Shown here piece after piece: positions 1 through 4,602 of a DNA stretch of 5,096 bases (position 1 is the stretch's first letter; each line of letters opens with the position of its first letter). Location: the NCBI GenBank assembly GCA_030045175.1, contig JASIBM010000589.1, forward strand, positions 1-5,096, written 5' to 3'. The translations under genes were made by a program, and so were the position numbers. Origin of the DNA: Streptosporangiaceae bacterium. GTDB taxonomy: Bacteria > Actinomycetota > Actinomycetes > Streptosporangiales > Streptosporangiaceae. Below the pieces are notes generated by a model. That model searched no databases. It was given only the letters and a program-made list of their open reading frames with translations, and was not told the DNA's origin.

Positions 1-197
1 TCGTGCTCGGCAACTGGACGGCCTGGTGGGCCTACCTGGCCGGACCGCTGATCGGAGCGCTGATCGCGGTCGGCTTCGCCCACATCCTCCGCGGCCGGGG
101 AGGCGGCGCGTTCGGGCGACGGGCGGCGCAGGGCACCCTCGGCACCGAGTGGCTGCCTGGCAGCCGCGCTTTAGGGGGCGATCGCCGGCAGGGGTGA
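1..197 (+). CDS. Aquaporin / glycerol facilitator family channel (MIP), C-terminal end, partial
   Basis: The reading frame is open from the window edge (first full codon at 3) to TGA at 195-197, giving 64 visible residues. The visible part starts with a Trp-rich stretch, NWTAWWAYLAGPLIGALIAV. This is the typical last membrane helix of MIP channels, where a W..W.Y..GP..GA pattern follows the second NPA half-helix; that NPA motif lies upstream, outside the window. One helix covers about residues 8-30. A basic, Gly/Arg-rich cytoplasmic tail of about 33 residues follows. MIP proteins are tetrameric inner-membrane channels for water, glycerol or similar small neutral solutes; the substrate cannot be told from this fragment. 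The stop codon lies inside a 19-bp tandem duplication, so the final residues may be a recent change. The family call is fairly safe from the helix pattern; the subfamily is not. Confidence 0.75.
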   Translation, partial: VLGNWTAWWAYLAGPLIGALIAVGFAHILRGRGGGAFGRRAAQGTLGTEWLPGSRALGGDRRQG

Positions 198-227
198 TTG
201 GCGTCGGCAGGGGTGATTGGCGTCGGC
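186..227. repeat. 19-bp tandem duplication across the aquaporin stop codon
   Basis: Two identical 19-bp units, CGGCAGGGGTGATTGGCGT, lie head to tail at 186-204 and 205-223, followed by the first four bases of a third copy (224-227). The TGA that ends the channel gene (195-197) is in the first copy. The second copy repeats the same GGGGTGA context downstream of the gene. This looks like replication slippage rather than a regulatory array. Confidence 0.9.
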
Positions 228-312
228 GGTGCATGACCGAGTCCAATGTCGCTCAGGTCTTTTCGATCATGGCTTGCGTGGTCACGTTTTGGCTCAGCTC
301 TGCCAGCAACGG

Positions 313-336
313 CTCCGTCTCCGTCTCCGTCTCCGT
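313..336. repeat. (CTCCGT)4 hexanucleotide tract
   Basis: Four perfect copies of CTCCGT run from 313 to 336 and break off into CCCC. The tract lies outside any supported gene, and the overlapping open frames do not resemble proteins. Because the unit is 6 nt, copy-number changes would not shift a reading frame. It is a candidate slippage site with no assigned role. Confidence 0.9.
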
Positions 337-356
337 CCCCGGCTAGCCGGTGCGAG

Positions 357-414
357 ACGGTCGCGCCGGGCCACGTCTCAGCAGCACGGTCACGCCGGGC
401 CGCGCCTCAAGCAG
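357..414. repeat. Imperfect direct repeat, two copies of 28-29 bp
   Basis: Positions 357-384 and 386-414 align with a period of 29 bp. Both begin ACGGTC or ACGGTCA, share the core CGCCGGGCC/CGCCGGGCCG and end CTCAGCAG or CTCAAGCAG. A few substitutions and one inserted A separate the copies, so the duplication is older than the 19-bp one upstream. There are no spacers and no further copies. Confidence 0.75.
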
Positions 415-520
415 TCAGGCCTGTTTCGTCACTATCACCCCTTTCGTTCCGTGTGCCGCGCCATCGCCGGCCTGGTGGATGTGCCATTGACCCGGAAGAA
501 CCGGACCGATCCGCCATTCA

Positions 521-776
521 TCAGGGCGAAAAATTGAAGTCTGTGACGTGAGATAACCAGGTGACCCGTGGGACATCCTGGCCGCGCGCCAGTCCGGGCG
601 CCGCGCAGTCCGTGACCGTAGTGCCCGCTTTGTCCTGCCCAGAGGCGCTGGGCCGCACCGCGGGGCCCGCGCTGTCGCCGAGGACGGCGGTAAGTGCTCC
701 CACGGCGTCGCCAGGGCTCGGGGCGAGCGCGATCATCCCGGCTGCCAGGCTGGCCAGCATCCCGCGACAAGCCTCG
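521..776 (-). pseudogene. Possible coding relic or short hypothetical protein (unrecognised)
   Basis: On the minus strand an open frame of about 80 codons reads from ATG at 760. It can be read further upstream, without a standard start, to about 776. The start of the frame, MLASLAAGMIALAPSPGDAV, looks like a hydrophobic, Ala/Leu-rich protein segment. It then runs into a low-complexity Ala/Gly/Pro/Ser region and ends shortly after a non-protein-like tail. G/C at third positions is raised, but by rough count lower than in the clear genes nearby, and the opposite frame in the same register looks equally good. There is no evident ribosome-binding site. I do not recognise a family. It could be the eroded end of a lost gene, or chance; the call is weak. 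Confidence 0.15.
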
Positions 777-918
777 AACGAAGATCAACTCAAGCTAGGC
801 GGCATTGTGGCCGAGTCCGCACGCCCCGAGAACCGCAGGATGCTCGATTAAGCGGACTAAGGATCCTAAATCGGGTCGGTGTGGGCGGGCTGCGGCGCGG
901 GTTGTCGGCGGCCATCGG

Positions 919-924
919 TAGATT
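919..924 (+). promoter_or_regulatory. Candidate -10 element for a leaderless deacetylase transcript
   Basis: TAGATT fits the actinobacterial -10 pattern TANNNT and ends exactly 6 nt before the ATG at 931. That spacing would put the transcription start on the A of the start codon. No Shine-Dalgarno sequence is visible between 908 and 930, in line with a leaderless mRNA. No convincing -35 at standard spacing is seen. The endonuclease III gene shows the same arrangement. Confidence 0.45.
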
Positions 925-930
925 TCCAAT

Positions 931-1752
931 ATGACCTTGACCCTGATGGCTGTGCACGCTCACCCAGACGACGAAGCATCGAGCACGGGCGGCGTGCTCG
1001 CCAGGTACTCCGACGAAGGCATCACGACAGTGGTCGTGACGTGCACGAACGGAGAGTTCGGCGACGGTCCGGACGGCATCAAGCCGGGCGACAACGGCCA
1101 CGACACCGCCGACGTGGCGCAAACCAGGCTCGCTGAACTGCGCGAGTCCTGCAAGTACCTGGGCGTCACAGAGCTCGAGGCACTCGGTTACCACGACTCG
1201 GGGATGCCCGACTGGGAGTACCGGCATGACCCCGAGGCATTTTGCAACGTGCCCATCGAGACGGTGGCCGGCCGCGTCTCGTCGCTGATCGAGCGGTACC
1301 GGCCCGACGTGGTGGTGACCTACGACCCCGATGGCACCTACCAGCATCCAGACCACGTCCATGCCAGCCGGGCCACGATCGCGGCGGTTGAGATGACCCC
1401 GTTGCCCGCGAAGCTCTACTTCACATCGATGCGGCGCAGCCAGTGGCTGCAGGTGATGCAGGCGTTGCGGGAGGCGGGCTCGGACGTGCCGGAGTGGGAG
1501 TTCACCGAGGATGACGTGCGGAAGATGCACGAGGCGGAAGAGCGCATCACCACCACGGTGGACATCACTTCTGTCCTCGATCGCAAGCGCGCGGCACTGC
1601 TCGCGCACGCCAGCCAGATCACGGATTCCTGGTTTACCAAGATCCCGCCGGAGGTCGCAGGGTCAATCTTCGGGAAGGAAACCTTCATCAGGTTCCTGGA
1701 CAAGACCGGGGCGTCAGTCCCCGAGTCCGACCTCTTCGCTGGCTTGCGCTAG
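931..1752 (+). CDS. PIG-L / LmbE family zinc-dependent N-deacetylase (MshB/Mca-like)
   Basis: The 273-residue protein belongs to the PIG-L fold family, whose members remove an acetyl group, or cleave an amide, on an N-acylated sugar using one Zn2+. The N-terminal motif AHPDDE is at residues 10-15 and the second motif HPDHVHASR at 139-147. By comparison with MshB, His11, Asp14 and His142 should bind zinc, Asp13 is the likely catalytic base and His139 the transition-state-stabilising histidine; all are present. A TYDPDG segment (130-135) precedes the second motif as usual. The length is slightly short of MshB and Mca (about 290-300), and the loop after TCTNGEFGD differs from what I recall of both. 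I therefore call it a family member of unknown substrate; mycothiol-related conjugates or another GlcNAc-type compound are possible. It is cytoplasmic, with no signal peptide. The first ATG is chosen because a -10-like element precedes it by 6 nt; an ATG five codons later (946) is possible. It is monocistronic by context and converges with the membrane-protein gene. Confidence 0.85.
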   Translation: MTLTLMAVHAHPDDEASSTGGVLARYSDEGITTVVVTCTNGEFGDGPDGIKPGDNGHDTADVAQTRLAELRESCKYLGVTELEALGYHDSGMPDWEYRHDPEAFCNVPIETVAGRVSSLIERYRPDVVVTYDPDGTYQHPDHVHASRATIAAVEMTPLPAKLYFTSMRRSQWLQVMQALREAGSDVPEWEFTEDDVRKMHEAEERITTTVDITSVLDRKRAALLAHASQITDSWFTKIPPEVAGSIFGKETFIRFLDKTGASVPESDLFAGLR

Positions 1753-1756
1753 CCTG

Positions 1757-1847
1757 CCCGCCCGCCTTCGGCTCGGTCGCGCCGGGCGGGGTCCTCGATC
1801 GCGCCCGAGGTGGGTCCTTGGCCGCGCCGGGCGGGTCGTCTCGCCCG
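1757..1847. terminator. Bidirectional terminator region with duplicated GC-rich hairpin
   Basis: The short gap between two convergent stop codons holds several strong stems. CCCGCCCG (1757-1764) can pair with CGGGCGGG (1783-1790). CGGGCG (1783-1788) can alternatively pair with CGCCCG (1802-1807). A second compact hairpin is formed by 1828-1835 with 1840-1847, about 8 bp with one G-T pair and a TCGT loop. The last stem lies 6 nt past the stop codon of the minus-strand gene and about 75 nt past that of the plus-strand gene. There is no T-run, which is common for high-GC actinobacterial terminators. The call rests on position and stem strength. Confidence 0.5.
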
Positions 1848-1853
1848 AGTGGG
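1778..1853. repeat. Two-copy diverged direct repeat in the convergent intergenic gap
   Basis: The 13-mer CGCGCCGGGCGGG occurs at 1778-1790 and again at 1823-1835. Each copy is followed by a CGCCCGAG(G)TGGG block (1802-1814 and 1842-1853). The spacing differs by 5 nt between copies. Each unit carries its own hairpin arm pair, so the terminator stem appears to have been duplicated. Confidence 0.75.
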
Positions 1854-3455
1854 TTACTGCGCTGGCGTGGCCAGTTCTGGCTCGCGGCCGCGCACGGCGT
1901 CGGGCGGGACCTGGTCGCGCCGCTTGCGGGCGGCGGTGATGATCAGGCCGATGCCGAGCGCGCCGGCCGGTGGCAGCGTGACCAGCACCGGGATCTGATA
2001 GCGCCAGGTGAACTCGAAGAAGTCGGAGATCGCGAGCAGCGCCAGGGCGCTCACGAAGAACAACACGCAGGCCTGGGCGACGCCGCGTCCCGACGGGCCG
2101 ATCCTGCGCCGGGCGAAGATCAGCACCGAGCCGACCAGGCCGGTCACCACGAACAGCGCGAGCAGCGGACCGGGTGTGTACCCGCCATTGAGCTGGTAGC
2201 TGCGAAGGAACCTGGCTATCGGCACGTCTACCTGCGGCGGGCCGCCGAATGCTGGCTTGAGCATCATGGTCTTGCCTGAGCTGAGCGGCGGCACGAGTAT
2301 CCAGATGTGGTTGTTCTTGATGAAGATGTAGGGGAGGTAGGTCGGGAAGTTGCCTTGGAACTGCCACCGCCAGATCGGGGTGTCGCCGGGCCTGGTGTGC
2401 CTGGTGAGCGCGAACAGCTTCACCGAGTCGTGCAGGATGGCGCTGATTACCCGCAACGGCTGCTGCAACTCAACCGCCCTGTTGAACTTGGAGACCAGCG
2501 GGCCGTTGGTCCCGCCCGCCACGCCGGGCGGCAGCGTCTCGTGCAGGTAGTACGTGTGCAGCGGCGACAGCGCGTTGTGGTCCAGCCAGTCAGGGCCCTG
2601 GGCCTGCTGCGCCTTGGTCGGGCAGAGCGGTCGCTCGTCGGCAGGAAGGCTGAGAGTCGCGCAGTCAGCGGCCGCCGCCATCCGCCCGTAGGTCAGGCTG
2701 ACCGACGACTCTGAGATCCGGAAATGACCGGTGAGATCGAGAGAGGCTGTCATGTAGAGCACCACGGCCAGGGCGAACGCGGCGGTCACGGCGATCGCGT
2801 TGCGCAGCATCAGGCGCCAGCCACCGCCGATCGCCAGCACGTAGACAAGCGCGGGCAGGATGAGGATCTCTCCAGCCTGCCGCAGTCCGGTAGACGCGCC
2901 GAGCAGGGCGCCGCCGATGATCAGCAGGCCCAGGCTCGGTACCGGCTTCCAGAGCAGCAAGACCAGCCCGGCGACGATCATCGCCTCGAACCACACATCG
3001 GGCATGATCATGGCCTCGACCTGAAGCTGGTACGCGTCGAGCAGGACCGGCGCGATGGCCAGGGCGCCAAGCCAGCGTGGCGCGCCGCGGCGGACAAGCA
3101 CCGCGCACAACGCGATCGCCATGGCGATGCCGAGCAGGTGCTGCACGAATTCGACGGTGCCGAGGTCTCCGAACGCCAGGATCAGCTTGAGCGGGATCTT
3201 GTACGCGACCGGGTCGGACCCTAGCCAGTAGGAGTACAGGTACTTCAGCGAGTCGATGTAGAGGATGGCGGGGTGGTAGGCCATCATGACCAGGACCCGC
3301 AATACCGCGCCGATCGTGATCAGCGCGGACGCCAGCCAGTGCCGCCTGAGCATGGCTGAGGTCTTGGCGAGCAACGCTACGGCGGATTGCCGGCGGTTGG
3401 CCGACGTTATTGCTGGCTGAGGCGTAGGCGTCATCGCTGGCTGAGGCTGTGACAT
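1854..3455 (-). CDS. Polytopic membrane protein, GT-C glycosyltransferase-like, function unknown
   Basis: The 533-residue integral membrane protein has a Pro/Gln-rich N-terminal tail with an 8-residue repeat (PQPAMT at 5-9 region, PQPAIT at 12-17). Hydrophobic segments lie near residues 41-59, 104-121, 127-138, 152-169, 174-188, 196-210 and 218-235. A hydrophilic loop of about 190 residues (236-428) follows, then helices near 430-447, 460-477 and 484-508 and a basic C-terminal tail. The acidic residue in the first outer loop (YIDSLKYL, Asp68), the large extracytoplasmic loop and the late RYQIPV segment (485-490) resemble GT-C glycosyltransferases of the PMT/ArnT/GT39 type, which use polyprenyl-phosphate sugars. 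This is inference from layout; no family-specific signature proves the activity. Cys265 and Cys278 in the loop could form a disulfide. The ATG at 3455 is preferred over an in-frame ATG at 3503 because GGGAC lies about 8 nt upstream and the extra 16 residues look non-coding. It stands alone, diverging from the phosphoribosyltransferase gene. Confidence 0.75.
   Translation of the reverse strand: MSQPQPAMTPTPQPAITSANRRQSAVALLAKTSAMLRRHWLASALITIGAVLRVLVMMAYHPAILYIDSLKYLYSYWLGSDPVAYKIPLKLILAFGDLGTVEFVQHLLGIAMAIALCAVLVRRGAPRWLGALAIAPVLLDAYQLQVEAMIMPDVWFEAMIVAGLVLLLWKPVPSLGLLIIGGALLGASTGLRQAGEILILPALVYVLAIGGGWRLMLRNAIAVTAAFALAVVLYMTASLDLTGHFRISESSVSLTYGRMAAAADCATLSLPADERPLCPTKAQQAQGPDWLDHNALSPLHTYYLHETLPPGVAGGTNGPLVSKFNRAVELQQPLRVISAILHDSVKLFALTRHTRPGDTPIWRWQFQGNFPTYLPYIFIKNNHIWILVPPLSSGKTMMLKPAFGGPPQVDVPIARFLRSYQLNGGYTPGPLLALFVVTGLVGSVLIFARRRIGPSGRGVAQACVLFFVSALALLAISDFFEFTWRYQIPVLVTLPPAGALGIGLIITAARKRRDQVPPDAVRGREPELATPAQ
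3412..3447. repeat. 24-nt in-frame repeat in the 5' end of the membrane-protein gene
   Basis: The 12-mer GCTGGCTGAGGC occurs at 3412-3423 and 3436-3447, a period of 24 nt, or eight codons. It encodes the repeated PQPA(M/I)T motif in the N-terminal cytoplasmic tail. As the period is a multiple of three, copy-number change would keep the frame. The tail is probably disordered. Confidence 0.8.
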
Positions 3456-3681
3456 GTACGGTTGTCCCGATCGTCGCTGGCTATGCCTGGCTGGCCACAG
3501 CACCCCGTTGCCACAGCCCTGATGGCCCGGTCACACTTCGTTTGCGCGGCAGGGTTAGCCTGGCGGGCTCGCAAACTTTTAGCCATTGGGGGAAACTTCG
3601 GGTGCCGTCCCGTTGAGCCTACCGGACCACTCGAGCCGGGCTGTCCGCTACGGGATTTTCAGGCTGTCAGACGCCCGGACT
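3456..3681. other. Divergent intergenic region with no gene
   Basis: These bases separate the starts of two divergently transcribed genes, so both promoters should lie here. A local AT-richer patch near 3571-3600 contains AAACTT twice (3573-3578 and 3593-3598, 20 nt apart, about two helical turns). The minus strand of that patch contains TAAAAG, a poor match to a -10. For the rightward gene, TTTTCA (3656-3661) and TAGGGT (3681-3686) are a weak -35/-10 pair with a 19-nt spacer. None of these is convincing alone. No open frame in this stretch resembles a protein. Confidence 0.5.
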
Positions 3682-3721
3682 AGGGTGCGTCCCGCAGGCT
3701 GGCGGCCTGCGGACGCACCCT
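3682..3721 (+). promoter_or_regulatory. 17-bp hairpin directly upstream of the phosphoribosyltransferase start
   Basis: Positions 3682-3692 pair perfectly with 3711-3721 (11 bp). After a single unpaired C at 3693, 3694-3699 pair with 3705-3710 (6 bp) around a 5-nt loop (3700-3704). The stem ends next to the G-rich ribosome-binding segment (3722-3727). It is not followed by a T-run, and no plus-strand gene ends just upstream, so an ordinary terminator is unlikely. It may be an mRNA leader structure affecting translation or stability, or a DNA operator palindrome. The structure is plain; its role is inference. Confidence 0.75.
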
Positions 3722-3727
3722 GGGGTG

Positions 3728-4465
3728 ATGCGAGTGCGCGGCGATGCACGCTGGCGGGAGCTTGACGACCTGGTACGGGCCGCGACGTCGCTGATCTGCG
3801 CGCCCCAGCCCGGCACGCCTGGTCGCTGCGGTGTCTGCCGCGCCCCGGCCGGGCGCAGGTCGTACTGCGCACAGTGCGAGCTGCATGTCGAGTGCGCCCA
3901 GGGCAACCTCGCTGACGTGGTCGTGCCGATCGCGTATGCGATCAAGGGCGACCCGCATGCCAGGCGGCTGTGGCAGTACAAGTCAGCCGGGCTCCCGCGG
4001 GGTATCGCGGAGATCGCGGCCTCGCTGATGCGCGCGCAGTTGCTGGTCTTCCTGCGCGATCACCGCGCTTGCGTATTCCGCGCGGCGGGGATGATCGGCC
4101 CCACCCACATCGCGGTCGTCCCCACGGCTCGTCGCCGGCCAGGCCCGCACCCGTTGCGGGCACTCGTCGCACCGTACCTGCACGGCCCGTGGGCCGAGCT
4201 GACGGCAAGTTCACGGCAGGAGGGGACGAGAGAGCTAGACCCTGGCCGGTTCGCAGCCGCGCCCATTCCAGGAGCCCGGGTCTTGCTCATTGACGACACC
4301 TGGACCACCGGGGCGAGCGCTCAGTCTGCCGCGATGGCGCTGCGGCGCGCCGGGGCGCTGTCCGTGGCCACGATAGTGCTTGGCCGTCACGTCGGCGCGG
4401 CCGAGGCAGAGTCGGCGGGCCTCGCGCGGCTGCCGTTCCTGCCCGGAAGCTGCGCCGTGCACTAA
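3728..4465 (+). CDS. ComF-type phosphoribosyltransferase with N-terminal zinc ribbon
   Basis: The 245-residue cytoplasmic protein has two parts. Residues 34-50 carry a four-cysteine zinc-ribbon pattern, C34-x2-C37 and C47-x2-C50. The rest is a type I phosphoribosyltransferase domain whose PRPP-binding loop is VLLIDDTWTTGAS (about 185-197), with the acidic pair Asp189-Asp190 and the TTG turn. A YAIKGDPHARRLWQYK segment (70-85) matches the Y..K.......L...K region of ComF proteins, and VVPTARRRPG (130-139) the middle motif. ComF proteins are linked to DNA uptake in competent bacteria; in actinobacteria similar proteins occur without known competence and are often labelled only as phosphoribosyltransferases, so the substrate is unknown. 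No comEA or comEC neighbour is present. The ATG at 3728 is listed. A GTG at 3734 is a serious alternative, because GGGGTG (3722-3727) is better spaced for it; GTG at 3725 is less likely. The stop lies in a tandem repeat. Confidence 0.8.
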   Translation: MRVRGDARWRELDDLVRAATSLICAPQPGTPGRCGVCRAPAGRRSYCAQCELHVECAQGNLADVVVPIAYAIKGDPHARRLWQYKSAGLPRGIAEIAASLMRAQLLVFLRDHRACVFRAAGMIGPTHIAVVPTARRRPGPHPLRALVAPYLHGPWAELTASSRQEGTRELDPGRFAAAPIPGARVLLIDDTWTTGASAQSAAMALRRAGALSVATIVLGRHVGAAEAESAGLARLPFLPGSCAVH

Positions 4466-4552
4466 GGAGCTGGCAGAGTCCTCCGCAAGGCACTAGGGAG
4501 CTGGCTGAGTCCGCAAGGCACTAAGGGGCTGGCAGAGTCCGCAAGCTAAGGG
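4459..4552. repeat. Three-copy tandem repeat of about 28 bp covering the phosphoribosyltransferase stop
   Basis: Units lie at 4459-4489 (31 bp, with 3 extra bases), 4490-4517 (28 bp) and 4518-4545 (28 bp), plus the start of a fourth (to 4552). The consensus begins GCACTAAGGAGCTGGC and continues AGAGTCCGCAAG. The TAA that ends the gene (4463-4465) is in the first unit; later units repeat the CACTAAGG or CACTAGGG context. There are no spacers, so this is a slippage or duplication array and not a CRISPR. Since the period is not a multiple of three, the copies do not keep one reading frame. Confidence 0.9.
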
Positions 4553-4568
4553 CGCGCCCGGAGCGGGC
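4550..4568 (+). terminator. Weak hairpin candidate after the repeat array
   Basis: GCCCG (4556-4560) can pair with CGGGC (4564-4568) around a 3-nt loop. It overlaps the perfect palindrome GGGCGCGCCC (4550-4559). The stem is short and lacks a T-run, so as a terminator for the upstream gene it is only a possibility. Confidence 0.25.
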
Positions 4569-4590
4569 TAGCAGAGCTCGCCGGTGACCG

Positions 4591-4596
4591 TAGTCT
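4591..4596 (+). promoter_or_regulatory. Candidate -10 element for a leaderless nth transcript
   Basis: TAGTCT fits TANNNT and ends 6 nt before the GTG at 4603, the same geometry as before the deacetylase gene. No Shine-Dalgarno sequence is visible before the GTG. An in-frame TGA at 4597-4599 excludes a start further upstream, so transcription from about 4603 would give a leaderless message. No clear -35 is seen. Confidence 0.5.
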
Positions 4597-4602
4597 TGAC
4601 GA

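Larger units (their letters stand above)
198..930. other. Gene-poor interval of about 730 nt between the channel gene and the deacetylase gene
   Basis: No recognisable gene, tRNA or rRNA is visible here. It holds the second copy of the 19-bp duplication, a (CTCCGT)4 tract (313-336), a perfect 12-bp palindrome CCGGCTAGCCGG (339-350), a 28/29-bp imperfect direct repeat (357-414), and a possible minus-strand coding relic (521-776). A comparatively AT-rich patch at 845-870 contains the 8-bp palindrome AGGATCCT (860-867). No convincing rho-independent terminator for the channel gene was found, although the 339-350 palindrome or the GC-rich repeats could serve. The deacetylase promoter lies at the right end. 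Confidence 0.6.

Noticed and set aside
487..520. Promoter with TTGACC as -35 in the gene-poor interval
   Set aside because: No -10 hexamer lies at a workable distance and no supported gene follows.
790..1608. Long minus-strand open frame (272 codons) opposite the deacetylase gene
   Set aside because: Rich in Arg/His/Val with no recognisable motif; it is the antisense shadow of a gene with clear catalytic motifs.
1714..2367. Minus-strand open frame of 217 codons overlapping the end of the membrane-protein gene in another frame
   Set aside because: Arg/Pro-rich composition typical of a frame-shifted read of GC-rich DNA; the overlapping frame encodes a coherent membrane protein.
2724..3224. 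Plus-strand open frame of 166 codons antisense to the membrane-protein gene
   Set aside because: Composition dominated by Arg, Gln, Asp and His without motifs; antisense shadow.
3682..3721. Rho-independent terminator
   Set aside because: No T-run follows and no gene on either strand ends next to it; it stands between divergent promoters.
4459..4552. CRISPR array
   Set aside because: The units of about 28 bp follow each other directly with no unique spacers, and no cas gene is present.
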